From Verrucomicrobiota bacterium (GTDB lineage: Bacteria > Verrucomicrobiota > Verrucomicrobiia > Opitutales > Opitutaceae), in NCBI GenBank assembly GCA_016871755.1, contig VHCJ01000018.1, forward strand, positions 1 through 59,954: a stretch of 59,954 nt of DNA, written 5' to 3'. The position numbers and the translations under genes were made by a program. The notes under the pieces are model-generated. The model searched no databases. It was not told the origin of the DNA and worked only from the letters and a program-made list of their open reading frames with translations. Positions within the stretch are counted from its first letter, which is position 1, and the number at the start of each line of letters is the position of its first letter. Positions 36,430 to 44,542 of the stretch are shown one piece after another.

Positions 36430-37377
36430 ATGTCCGCCCCCAGCACGCTCTCGCCCGCCGCCCCTGCGACCGATCGCGCCCCGCTCACCAAGAAGTCCCT
36501 GACCGCCGACCACCCGACGTGGTGCCCCGGCTGCGGCGACTTCGCCGTCCTCGCCTGCTACTACCGCGCCCTCGAAAAGCTCAATTACCCGCACGAGAAG
36601 ATCGTCACGATGGCGGGCATCGGCTGCTCCTCGCGCTTCCCGTACTTCGTCAACAGCCACGGCGGCCACTACATCCACGGCCGCTCGCTGCCGTTCTCCG
36701 CCGGCATCAGCCTCGGACGCGATGACCTGCATGTCTTCGTCTTCGGTGGCGACGGCGACGGTTTCTCCATCGGCGGCAACCACCTCGATCATGTCGCCCG
36801 CAAGAACGTGCGGCTCACGTACGTGATCATGGACAATTTCGTCTACGGCCTGACCAAGAAGCAGACGTCCCCGACGTCGCCGATCGGCTTCAAGACGAAG
36901 ACCGATCCGACCGGCTCCTTCGACCAGCCGATCAATCCGATGCGCAAGCTGGTGGACAGCGGCGCGACGTTCATCGCCCGCAGCCACGCCACGCAAGTCA
37001 ATCACATGACCGAGATGATCATGCGCGCGGCGCAGCACGACGGCTTCTCCGTCGTCGAAATCCTCTCCGAGTGCGTCGAATTCTACCCGGGCGCCTTCGA
37101 CGCCGCCAACCCGCGCAAGGGTGGCGCGTTCCCGCTCATCGACGAGAAGAAGCACGACGGCTCGCCGGAGGATGCGAACCGCCACGACACCAGCGACGAC
37201 CTCGCCGCTTTCCGGCTCGCCTCGGAGCTGTGGCCCGGCCGGTTCGGCGTCTTCTACGAGAAGAAGCGTCCGACCAAGAACCAGCTCGAAGCCGACCTGA
37301 TCGCCCGCGCCCGCGAGAAGACCAAGGGTGCGAGCGACCTGCAGTTGCTGCAGAACACGTTCGCGCGGATGCGCTGA
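36430..37377 (+). CDS. korB: 2-oxoacid:ferredoxin oxidoreductase, beta subunit (thiamine-diphosphate)
   Basis: 315 residues. Iron-sulphur ligand cysteines in WCPGCGDFAVL and GIGCSSRF; thiamine-diphosphate and metal site GGDGDGFSIGGNHLDH followed by VYGLTKKQTSPTSP. This is the catalytic partner of the subunit encoded 57 bases upstream. The intervening leader is a long C/T-rich run with no Shine-Dalgarno. The pair gives ferredoxin-linked 2-oxoacid oxidation, or its reverse in reductive metabolism. Confidence 0.92.
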   Translation: MSAPSTLSPAAPATDRAPLTKKSLTADHPTWCPGCGDFAVLACYYRALEKLNYPHEKIVTMAGIGCSSRFPYFVNSHGGHYIHGRSLPFSAGISLGRDDLHVFVFGGDGDGFSIGGNHLDHVARKNVRLTYVIMDNFVYGLTKKQTSPTSPIGFKTKTDPTGSFDQPINPMRKLVDSGATFIARSHATQVNHMTEMIMRAAQHDGFSVVEILSECVEFYPGAFDAANPRKGGAFPLIDEKKHDGSPEDANRHDTSDDLAAFRLASELWPGRFGVFYEKKRPTKNQLEADLIARAREKTKGASDLQLLQNTFARMR

Positions 37378-37472
37378 GCGCTCCCGCGGTCGTTTTCCAT
37401 CCCGCAGGCTCCGCTCCGACCGGCGCTTGCACCCGGGTTGACAGGTGCCGGAGCGTTCGCGACGTTCTGTCG

Positions 37473-38579
37473 ATGAGCCCCGGCTCCACTCCCTCCCCCT
37501 TCGACCGCGTTGAGGATGTCATCCAGGACGTCAGCGAGGGAAAGCTCGTGATCGTGGCCGACGACGAGGACCGCGAGAACGAGGGCGACCTGATCATGGC
37601 CGCCTCCAAGGCGACCCCGGAGGCGGTCAACACGATGATCCGCTACGGCAGCGGCATCGTCTGCGTCCCGATGCTCGAGCACCAGCTTCGCCGCTTCGGG
37701 CTGGGGCCGATGGTGGCGCGCAACCGCGAATCCCAGCGCACGGACTTCACGGTCAGCGTCGACGCCGCCGAGGGCATTTCCACGGGCATCAGCGCCTACG
37801 ACCGGACGCGCACGATCCGTATCCTCGCCGATGATACGTCGCGGCCGGAGCAACTGGTCCAGCCGGGCCACGTCTTCCCCCTCCGCGCCCGCAACGGGGG
37901 CGTGCTGGAGCGCGCGGGCCACACCGAGGCCGCGGTGGATCTCGCCATCCTCGCCGGGCTGCCGCCCGCCGGGGTGATCTGCGAGCTGGTCAACGACGAC
38001 GGCACGGTGCAGCGCCTGCCGCAGTTGCTGGAGTTCAAGCGCCGGTTCGGACTGAAGATGATCTCGATCGCGCAACTGATCGAATACCGCGTCCGCCGCG
38101 ACCAACTGGTCGAGCGGGTCGCGACCCAGCCGTTCGCCTCCCACTACGGCAACTTCACGCTGCACGTCTTCCGGAGTCGGGTCGACGGGCTCCACCACCT
38201 CGCGTTCGTGATGGGCCAGCCCGGACCCGAACCCACGCTCGTCCGGGTGCACCGCGAAAACCTGCTCAGCGACGTCTTCCGGGCCACCGGCAGCGGCAGC
38301 CGGCGGATGCTCACTGCCTGCCTCGAGCGCATCGCGCAGGAGGGCCGGGGCGTCGTGGTCTACATGGAGGCCCCCAACGGCGGCGAAGCCCTCGCCCGCC
38401 AACTGCAAAACGGGGCCGCCGCGCCGACGCCAGCGATGAGCTTCCGCGACTACGGCATGGGCGCGCAGATCCTCGCCGCACTGGGGCTCGGCCGCATTCG
38501 GCTGCTCAGCAACAACCCCCGCAAGGTGGTCGGCCTCGACGGCTACGGTCTCGAGGTCGTGGAACAGGTCCCGCTCTAG
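37473..38579 (+). CDS. ribB: 3,4-dihydroxy-2-butanone 4-phosphate synthase with degenerate GTP cyclohydrolase II domain
   Basis: 368 residues. The N-terminal RibB half is intact: DDEDRENEGDL, SGIVCVPM, and GHTEAAVDLAILAG. It makes the four-carbon riboflavin precursor from ribulose 5-phosphate. The C-terminal half has the RibA fold (EGRGVVVYM, RDYGMGAQILAALGL, LLSNNPRKVVGLDGYGL) but the zinc-binding cysteines and catalytic RQEGRG stretch are replaced: the region corresponding to GDVFGSLRCDC reads SDVFRATGSGS. GTP cyclohydrolase II activity is therefore unlikely. ribH follows. The ATG at 37473 starts the conserved region. No FMN riboswitch fits in the 95-base gap before it. Confidence 0.9.
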   Translation: MSPGSTPSPFDRVEDVIQDVSEGKLVIVADDEDRENEGDLIMAASKATPEAVNTMIRYGSGIVCVPMLEHQLRRFGLGPMVARNRESQRTDFTVSVDAAEGISTGISAYDRTRTIRILADDTSRPEQLVQPGHVFPLRARNGGVLERAGHTEAAVDLAILAGLPPAGVICELVNDDGTVQRLPQLLEFKRRFGLKMISIAQLIEYRVRRDQLVERVATQPFASHYGNFTLHVFRSRVDGLHHLAFVMGQPGPEPTLVRVHRENLLSDVFRATGSGSRRMLTACLERIAQEGRGVVVYMEAPNGGEALARQLQNGAAAPTPAMSFRDYGMGAQILAALGLGRIRLLSNNPRKVVGLDGYGLEVVEQVPL

Positions 38580-38731
38580 CCGCCTCAGTCGCCGGGTCGC
38601 CGGGTGGGCGTCGACGTTCCGGTATCTCCGAGCGGCTTCCGGCGACTCCCGCCGAAGCCCTGAACCCGCGGCAAGGCCGGCCCCACGCGGTCTTCCCTTT
38701 CGCCGTTTTCTTTCGTACCGTTCCTGCTTCC

Positions 38732-39205
38732 ATGAGTCTCGACGCCCCCGCACCGACCGCCGTCCGCGGTGACCGCCTCGCCTTCGCGATCGTCGCCGCG
38801 CGTTTCAACGGGGAACTCGTCGAGGCCCTGCTCTCCCGCGTGCAGGCGGGCCTCCTCGCCGCCGGGGTCCGCCCCGCCCGCATCCGGGTCGTCCGCGTGC
38901 CGGGCTCCCACGAGGTGCCCTACGCCATCGACGCCCTGCTGCGGAAGGGTCGCGCCGACTGCGCCATCGCCCTCGGCGTCCTGATCGGCGGCGACACCAA
39001 TCACCACGAGATGGTGGGCAACAGTGTCTCCCACGCCCTGCAATCCGTCTCGCTCGCCCGCCGCACCCCGGTGATCAACGGCGTGATCGTCGCCAACAAC
39101 CGGCGCCAGGCCGAGGACCGCTGCCGCGGCAAGATCGACCGCGGCGCCGAGTTCGCCCACGCCGCACTCACCATGGCCGCCCTCCGCCGCGAACTGCGGG
39201 CCTGA
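38732..39205 (+). CDS. ribH: 6,7-dimethyl-8-ribityllumazine synthase
   Basis: 157 residues. Condenses the RibB product with the pyrimidine intermediate in the penultimate step of riboflavin synthesis; forms icosahedral or pentameric shells. Motifs: FAIVAARFNGELVEALL, RVPGSHEVPYAID, GVLIGGDTNHHEMV with the catalytic His, and NRRQAEDRCRGKI near the end. It sits between ribB and nusB, a common order. The leader is pyrimidine-rich without a Shine-Dalgarno. Confidence 0.95.
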   Translation: MSLDAPAPTAVRGDRLAFAIVAARFNGELVEALLSRVQAGLLAAGVRPARIRVVRVPGSHEVPYAIDALLRKGRADCAIALGVLIGGDTNHHEMVGNSVSHALQSVSLARRTPVINGVIVANNRRQAEDRCRGKIDRGAEFAHAALTMAALRRELRA

Positions 39206-39278
39206 CATTTGCGGCTCGCGGGTCGATTGCCAGCCCGACGAGACACCTTCTTTCCCTGCCTCTTCGTCCCTCTTTCTG

Positions 39279-39728
39279 ATGAGCAAAGCTTTGTTCGCCC
39301 AACGCCGCGACGGCCGCGTCGCCGCCCTCCAATTCCTCTTCGCCTGGAGCCTGAATCCTCCGGCGAACCTGATGGAGGATCTCCGCGTGTTCTTCGAGAA
39401 CCAGGCGCATCCCCGCGATCACTACGCCTTCGGCGAGGAATTGATCCACGGGGCCATCGCCCACATGGCCGAAATCGACGGCCACATCCGCACGCTGGCC
39501 CAGAACTGGGACTTCGACCGGATCGCCAAGATCGACCTCGCCATCCTGCGGCTCGCCATCTTCGAGATGAAGTACCGGAACGACATCCCCCCCGTCGTCT
39601 CCATCAACGAGGCCATCGACCTCTCGAAGCAGTTCTCCAACGCCGACGCCAAGCGGTTCATCAACGGCATCCTCGACCGCTTCAAGGACCAGGTCGGCCG
39701 CGATGCCCGCAAGGCCGAGTCCGCCTGA
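39279..39728 (+). CDS. nusB: Transcription antitermination protein NusB
   Basis: 149 residues, all-helical. RNA-binding partner of NusE (S10) in rRNA antitermination. Typical segments: RDGRVAALQFLFAWSL at the N-terminus and IDLAILRLAIFEMKYRNDIPP, VSINEAIDLSKQFSNADAKRF near the C-terminus. It lies 73 bases after ribH and 12 bases before ftsY. The 40 bases before the ATG are almost wholly pyrimidine. Confidence 0.93.
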   Translation: MSKALFAQRRDGRVAALQFLFAWSLNPPANLMEDLRVFFENQAHPRDHYAFGEELIHGAIAHMAEIDGHIRTLAQNWDFDRIAKIDLAILRLAIFEMKYRNDIPPVVSINEAIDLSKQFSNADAKRFINGILDRFKDQVGRDARKAESA

Positions 39729-39740
39729 GGCCGCCACGCC

Positions 39741-40679
39741 ATGTTTGGACTGTTCCGCAAGTTCAAGGAGGGCCTCGCCAAGACCGTCGGGGCCATCGCG
39801 GCCAAGACGCGGGGGCTGTTCTCCGGCCGCGCCATCGACGCTTCCTCCCTCGAATCCCTCGAGGAGGCGCTCTTCACCGCCGACTTCGGCGTCGCCACCG
39901 CTGAGGAAATCCTCGCCGAGATCAAGGACGCCGCCAAGCGCGACAAGGAACTGCGGGGCCAGCAGGCCGCCGCGATCGGTGCCGCCGTTCTCAGCCGCGT
40001 CCTCGCCGGGAGCGAGGGCACCCTGACCCGCGCCGCCAAGCCGCCGACCACCATCGTGATGATCGGGGTCAACGGCTCCGGCAAGACCACCACCACCGCC
40101 AAGCTGGCGTGGATGCTCAAGCAGCAGGGTCACTCGGTCACCGTCGCCGCCTGCGACACCTTCCGCGCCGCCGCCGTCGAACAACTGCGCGCGTGGGCCC
40201 AGAAGCTCGACCTCGAACTGATCGCCAGCCACGCCGGCGCCGACGCCGCCGCCGTCGCCTTCGACGCCTGGCAGGCCGCCAGCGCCCGGGGCCGCGACTT
40301 TCTCCTGATCGATACGGCCGGGCGTCTCCACACGAAGAGCAACCTGATGGAGGAGCTCGCGAAGATCCGCCGGGTGCTGCAGAAGCACGACCCGTCCGCC
40401 CCGCACCACCGCTGGCTCGTCGTCGACGGTTCGCTCGGCACCAACTCCATCGAGCAGGCCCGGGTCTTCCACCAGAGCTTCGGGCTCACCGGCCTCATCG
40501 TCACCAAGCTCGACGGCACCAGCCGCGGCGGCGCCCTCGTGGGCATCTGGCGCGAACTGAAGCTGCCCATCTATTTCCTCGGTCTCGGCGAACAGGCCGA
40601 GGATCTCCAGCCGTTCCGCGTGGACCTGTACTCGCGCGCCGTCTTCGGCCTCGACGAAAAGTCCGGCAACGGCGGCTGA
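39741..40679 (+). CDS. ftsY: Signal recognition particle receptor FtsY
   Basis: 312 residues: a short N domain with a basic amphipathic start (FRKFKEGLAKTVGAIAAKTRG) and the GTPase NG domain. P-loop GVNGSGKTTTTAKLAW, CDTFRAAAVEQL, DTAGRLHTKSNLMEEL, and TKLDGTSRGGALVGI. It docks SRP-ribosome complexes at the membrane. The acidic A domain of enterobacterial FtsY is absent, as in many bacteria. Last gene of the ribB-ribH-nusB-ftsY run, convergent with the TonB receptor gene. Confidence 0.95.
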   Translation: MFGLFRKFKEGLAKTVGAIAAKTRGLFSGRAIDASSLESLEEALFTADFGVATAEEILAEIKDAAKRDKELRGQQAAAIGAAVLSRVLAGSEGTLTRAAKPPTTIVMIGVNGSGKTTTTAKLAWMLKQQGHSVTVAACDTFRAAAVEQLRAWAQKLDLELIASHAGADAAAVAFDAWQAASARGRDFLLIDTAGRLHTKSNLMEELAKIRRVLQKHDPSAPHHRWLVVDGSLGTNSIEQARVFHQSFGLTGLIVTKLDGTSRGGALVGIWRELKLPIYFLGLGEQAEDLQPFRVDLYSRAVFGLDEKSGNGG

Positions 40680-40710
40680 GGGCCACCTCGGTCCATCCGC
40701 CACCGCCGGC

Positions 40711-40762
40711 CCGCGTGGCGGCGCCCCGGACTGCCGCCGGGCACCGCGCCGCCGCCACGCGG
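40711..40762. terminator. Long-stem bidirectional terminator between ftsY and the TonB receptor gene
   Basis: CCGCGTGGCGGCG (40711-40723) and its exact reverse complement (40750-40762) give a 13-bp GC-rich stem with a 26-base loop that itself contains a CCCGG/CCGGG inner pair. It lies midway in the 122-base gap between convergent stops. There is no T-tract. Confidence 0.5.
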
Positions 40763-40801
40763 ATCGTCCGCACCCGAGGGCACGGACGCCGCGCGCGTGA
40801 C

Positions 40802-42952
40802 TCAGAACGCGAGCCGCACCCCCGCCGTCCACGAGCGCCCCACCCGCGGAGCCACGTCCTTCAGGAACGAGCTGTGCATACGCGCTTCCTCGTCCGCGAG
40901 GTTCCGCCCGCTCACGAAGAAGTCGAGGGTCGTGGTACCCACGGCCGCACGGTACATCGCATAGGCTTCGATCCAGGTGTAACCCGCCGTGGGCGTTTCC
41001 TGATCGGTGACCCGTCCTTGCCGGGCGACGCGCTGCACGCTCGCACCGGCCGCCAGGCCACCCGCCGACCAGTCGAGACCGGCCAGCGCCTTCGCCGCCG
41101 GGATCCGGGGCAGCGGTGCCCCGCCGCGCCCTTCCGCACGGGTGAGGTCACCCGCAAGCCGGAGATCCAGACGGTGCGTACGGCCTTCATGCAGGTGGAA
41201 GATCGCCTCCAGCTCCGCGCCACGGAACTCCGCCTTCGACTGCGTGAACCGGTACACCGGCAGTTCGTCCTTCTCCTCGCCCGTGGCGACTTCGTCGATG
41301 TAGCCGTTGAAACGATTGAGGTAAACGCTGGCCACGCCGGTCACGAAGCCTTCGCGACGGCGAAGGCTGAGTTCGATTCCGTTCGAGGTCTCCGCGTCAA
41401 GGTTCGGATCACCGATCTCGTAGGTCTGCGTGCCGACGTGCGCGCCGTCCGCAAAGAGTTCCTGCGCGTTCGGAGCCCGCTCCGTGCGCGAGAGCGAGAG
41501 CGCCAGCGAGTTCTCCGGCGACCATGGCCAGATCAGGCCCACACTCCCGCTCAACGCGTCGTCCTTGCGCTTCCGCTTCGTGTCTTCGTTTCGGACGCGT
41601 TGGTTCTCCACGCGCACGCCCGCCTGCGCCGTGACGGCGCCGGCCTTGTACTCTTCAAAGAGGAAGAGGGCTCGCTGCTCCGTGACCGTCGGGGGCAGGA
41701 ATGCCTCCGCCCCTTCCGCCGTGAAATCGCTCCGCGAGGCCTGCGCACCCCACGCGCCTTCAAATCCGGCGAGGGGCGCATGCAGCGCCTCAAGCCGGAA
41801 CTCGTGGGCCTCGTTGCGGAACGTCGTGCCAACTTCATCCCCTTCCAATTCCACGTGGCGGTAGTCCGCCTGACCCCATTTGAAGCGGAGGCCGGTGATC
41901 AGGCCTTTGCCACCCGACCAGTCGCCCTGCAGGTCCCAGCGGCGCTGGCGCAGGTCGATGCGCACGTCCTCCTCACCGTGCTCCTCCTCGGCGTGCTCTT
42001 CCTCTTCGTGCTCTTCATCGTGTTCTTCATGTCCATGATGAGCATGCGCACCTGCAGGAATGCCATAGAACGTGTCAAACCCACTCCGCACCAGTCCGAC
42101 GCGCAGGGTCGGCGAAACCCACGAGAGTCCCGCCGCTCCGCCCTTCGCTTCCACCGCCGTGTTGGGAATGACTCCCGCAATCTCCTCCGGGGGCGCCACG
42201 CCGGCTTCTTTTGCCTCCTCTGCTTCTTCCGCGCGCAGGGCCTCACTCTCCGCGAAGCCCGGGATTTCAAGGTCGCCCGCCGTCCGACGAAAGGCGTCCA
42301 AGTGCAGGATCAACGCGCGGTCCGCCGTCCGCGTGAGCGCCACGTCCACCCAGCCGCCCGTCTCCCGCTCATTCGCGCCGCTGCCAAGGCGAAACTCGCT
42401 CGTGCCCGACACGCGGCTCTCCGGCACTTCACGTTCGATGCGGTGCGAAATCACATTCACCACGCCGCCCACCGCCGAACTGCCGTACAGGAGCGAGGCT
42501 GGCCCGCGCACGATTTCCACGCGGTCCACCAGGAAGGGCTCCACGCTCACGGCATGGTCCGGGCTCACCACCGAGGCGTCCATCGTGCCGGCGCCGTTCT
42601 CCAGCAGGCGAATGCGGTCGCCGCCAAGGCCGCGAATGATCGGCCGGCCCGCACCGGGTCCAAAGGCGGTCGACGACATGCCGAGCTCGCCCGACAGGGT
42701 CTCACCGAGCGTACCCTGACGGCGCAGCGTCAACTGCCGGCCACCGAGGACCGCCGTCGCCGCGGCGATGTCAGTCTGGCTGCGTTGCAAGGGCAGCGCC
42801 GTAACCACGACGTGCTCGAGATTCACGGTCTCGTGGTCCGACGCCTTCGCTCCGGACGGAGAGGCGATAACCAATGGCGGCGCCACCAGAGCGAGAAGAG
42901 CTCCGAGCCGCAGCCCGGAGGAATGAGAAAAAAGGAAAAGGATAGATTTCAT
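40802..42952 (-). CDS. TonB-dependent receptor with histidine-rich loop, probably for zinc
   Basis: 716 residues. Signal peptide (SGLRLGALLALVAPPLVIAS), TonB-box-like LEHVVVTALPL, plug (GAGRPIIRGLGGDRIRLLENG, VDRVEIVRGPASLLYGSSAVGG) and barrel ending in VRLAF. A barrel loop around residues 330-365 is a run of His and acidic residues (AHAHHGHEEHDEEHEEEE and more). This matches the ZnuD-type arrangement, in which such loops capture zinc (family knowledge; the metal is inferred). The ATG at 42950-42952 starts the signal peptide. Upstream on the same strand is another histidine-rich gene, and beyond it a CobW-type GTPase. Confidence 0.87.
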   Translation of the reverse strand: MKSILFLFSHSSGLRLGALLALVAPPLVIASPSGAKASDHETVNLEHVVVTALPLQRSQTDIAAATAVLGGRQLTLRRQGTLGETLSGELGMSSTAFGPGAGRPIIRGLGGDRIRLLENGAGTMDASVVSPDHAVSVEPFLVDRVEIVRGPASLLYGSSAVGGVVNVISHRIEREVPESRVSGTSEFRLGSGANERETGGWVDVALTRTADRALILHLDAFRRTAGDLEIPGFAESEALRAEEAEEAKEAGVAPPEEIAGVIPNTAVEAKGGAAGLSWVSPTLRVGLVRSGFDTFYGIPAGAHAHHGHEEHDEEHEEEEHAEEEHGEEDVRIDLRQRRWDLQGDWSGGKGLITGLRFKWGQADYRHVELEGDEVGTTFRNEAHEFRLEALHAPLAGFEGAWGAQASRSDFTAEGAEAFLPPTVTEQRALFLFEEYKAGAVTAQAGVRVENQRVRNEDTKRKRKDDALSGSVGLIWPWSPENSLALSLSRTERAPNAQELFADGAHVGTQTYEIGDPNLDAETSNGIELSLRRREGFVTGVASVYLNRFNGYIDEVATGEEKDELPVYRFTQSKAEFRGAELEAIFHLHEGRTHRLDLRLAGDLTRAEGRGGAPLPRIPAAKALAGLDWSAGGLAAGASVQRVARQGRVTDQETPTAGYTWIEAYAMYRAAVGTTTLDFFVSGRNLADEEARMHSSFLKDVAPRVGRSWTAGVRLAF

Positions 42953-43184
42953 GAACACATACCCGATGAAGCGCCCCGACACCCGGTGGCCGGGGACGCA
43001 GGCCCGGGCGGGCCTGATGATGGAATGGCTGCCTGCGACGGGCCTCAGCCTCGCCGCGCTTAAGCGGTCAGGATGACCGACACGGAAAACGCTCCGAAAG
43101 GTGAAAGCGGACACATCGGAGAACCAGCCGGCGAGCCTCGCTCACCCGGTCTCGCTCACATGCCGCACCCGCGCGGGCGCGAAG

Positions 43185-43697
43185 TCAGGCCGTCGGCGGG
43201 CCGCGTTCCGGCCGCCGCAGATAACGCGTCGGCGCCAAGGCCAGCGCCTCGGGCGCGCGCGGCGTCTCCGCCACGACGCACTCGGGCGCCCGCACACTGA
43301 CCAGCGGAGCCAGACCGGAGTCGACTCCCTGGGCAAAGAGTTGCACCACGCATCCGGCATCGGACTCCGCCAGCGGATCACGCTCCGGGTGCGAGGAATG
43401 CTCGGCGTCATGCGCATGGCCACCCATCGGACCGTGCGCAGAGTGCGCGCCAGCGCCAAGGACATGACCGACACCGTGCGCGTGACCCGCGCGATGCGCG
43501 TCGTTGCGATCATCCGCGTCATGCGCGTGACCACAGGCCGCCACGCCCGTACCCGTGCCGTGCGCATGGCCGTGCAGCCACGCGTGCAGTTCCGGCGTCA
43601 CCGCCAACAGCCCGAGCACCAGCGTCAGCAACGCCAAGCCGCCCGCAATCACGCGGTGGCCGAGGGCCGGACGGCAGGGGCGACGGGATTGACGCAT
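43185..43697 (-). CDS. Histidine-rich exported protein, putative metal binding
   Basis: 170 residues. A signal peptide or anchor (HRVIAGGLALLTLVLGLLAVTP) is followed by HAWLHGHAHG and a long stretch with His-Ala, His-Asp and Gly-His pairs, then a Cys-containing segment (DAGCVVQLFAQG). It recalls DUF2946-like small proteins that precede metal TonB receptors. The ATG at 43697 is chosen because the arginine-rich n-region follows; ATGs at 43709 and 43721 are possible. The 232-base gap to the receptor gene could hold a Zur-type operator, but I cannot point to one. Confidence 0.6.
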   Translation of the reverse strand: MRQSRRPCRPALGHRVIAGGLALLTLVLGLLAVTPELHAWLHGHAHGTGTGVAACGHAHDADDRNDAHRAGHAHGVGHVLGAGAHSAHGPMGGHAHDAEHSSHPERDPLAESDAGCVVQLFAQGVDSGLAPLVSVRAPECVVAETPRAPEALALAPTRYLRRPERGPPTA

Positions 43698-43761
43698 GGC
43701 GGTCACCATGGCAACGAGCATCGCTTCGTCAACGCTTGCTGAACGGTTGCAGCCCAGGCGG

Positions 43762-44196
43762 TCATGGGCACAGGTGGAAGAAATCGAGGTCGGGGAAAGT
43801 GGTGAAATCGGAGTCGAAAGACACGACGCGCGCACCGGCAGACGAGGCGAGGGCGGCGATCCAGGCGTCATTCCAACGGTGAGAGGGAAAACCGGAGACG
43901 CGGCTCCAGCGTTCGAAGCGCTTTTCGGCGGCGAGGGAATCTTCGACGAAACAGACCTCGGGCAACCCCGCGAAGGCGCGGTAAGCATCCCACGCCTCGG
44001 CGGAGGTGAACGGCGCTCCGTGCATGACGCGGGGGTGGGTGAGCAGGCGAAGCAGACCCAGCATGGTCACGCGGCAAAAGGCGATCTCGGCGGCGGCCTC
44101 GTGTTCCCAGTAGCGGCGGGCGCGGGAGTGGTGCGCGTGGTCTGGGTCGATGAGGGCGAGCCAGAGGTTGAGGTCGGGGACGTCAATTGCCGCCAT
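43762..44196 (-). CDS. VapC-type PIN-domain toxin
   Basis: 144 residues with PIN nuclease landmarks: Asp near the start (AIDVPDLNLWLALIDPDHAHH), the mid helix region AEIAFCRVTMLGLLRLLTHP, a central acidic SAEAWDAYRAF and the late acidic pair WNDAWIAALA, then SFDSDF. PIN toxins cut RNA using Mg2+ (family knowledge). It overlaps the antitoxin gene by 14 bases, the usual arrangement. The pair is inserted between the histidine-rich gene and the CobW gene. Confidence 0.82.
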   Translation of the reverse strand: MAAIDVPDLNLWLALIDPDHAHHSRARRYWEHEAAAEIAFCRVTMLGLLRLLTHPRVMHGAPFTSAEAWDAYRAFAGLPEVCFVEDSLAAEKRFERWSRVSGFPSHRWNDAWIAALASSAGARVVSFDSDFTTFPDLDFFHLCP

Positions 44197-44443
44197 GGGT
44201 ATCCTCGGCGACGAGCAGGGCTTCGATTTCGCGGTTGGAAAGGGCGGGGCGGGCGACGCCGCTGGCCTTGCGAATCACAGGCAGCGGACTGCGCGGGCGG
44301 GCTTCGGCCTGGGCGGCGGCGGTTTGGGCTAGGCCGGTTTGGAGGATTTCGGCGACGAAGTCCTTGAGCGGTACACCGCGCAGGGCGGACCGGGCCTTGA
44401 GTTCGCGAAAGAGCGGATCGGGCAAATCGAGGGTGGTTCGCAT
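44183..44443 (-). CDS. VapB-type antitoxin, ribbon-helix-helix
   Basis: 86 residues from the ATG at 44441-44443. The N-terminus RTTLDLPDPLFRELKARSALRG is a ribbon-helix-helix DNA-binding domain; the C-terminal part is the toxin-binding tail. The start codon lies inside a 26-base palindrome, so the protein probably represses its own operon at that site. An in-frame ATG at 44479 would place 12 unrelated residues in front and is rejected. No Shine-Dalgarno is visible. Confidence 0.8.
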   Translation of the reverse strand: MRTTLDLPDPLFRELKARSALRGVPLKDFVAEILQTGLAQTAAAQAEARPRSPLPVIRKASGVARPALSNREIEALLVAEDTHGGN

Positions 44444-44462
44444 AAAAGCATTTTTATGCGAA
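44437..44462. promoter_or_regulatory. Palindromic operator overlapping the antitoxin start codon
   Basis: TTCGCATAAAA (44437-44447) and TTTTATGCGAA (44452-44462) are perfect 11-base inverted arms around GCAT. The antitoxin ATG sits in one arm on the minus strand. The AT-rich centre stands out from the surrounding GC-rich DNA, and the half-motif AAAATGCG recurs at 44461-44468. It fits an operator for autoregulation by the ribbon-helix-helix antitoxin; bound protein would also cover translation initiation. Confidence 0.62.
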
Positions 44463-44542
44463 AATGCGTGCTGGGTCAATCATGGCGAAACCCAGGCCAG
44501 CCAACCGAGGGCGACCTACAAAAACCTTTGATAAGCAGGTGC

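Noticed and set aside
34201-37185. Long open reading on the minus strand opposite the ferredoxin oxidoreductase genes (about 990 codons)
   Set aside because: It is the mirror of real genes in GC-rich DNA: the sense strand encodes well-recognised KorA and KorB motifs and the antisense product has no family features.
37378-37472. FMN riboswitch before ribB
   Set aside because: The 95-base gap is too short for the aptamer and lacks its conserved GC-box blocks.
40109-43063. Long open reading on the plus strand across ftsY and opposite the TonB receptor
   Set aside because: The Arg/Pro-rich product is typical of an off-frame reading; both overlapped genes have diagnostic motifs.
42953-43184. Cobalamin riboswitch before the TonB receptor
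   Set aside because: The conserved B12 box (GCCACTG-type) and the aptamer order are not found; the histidine-rich context also points away from cobalamin.
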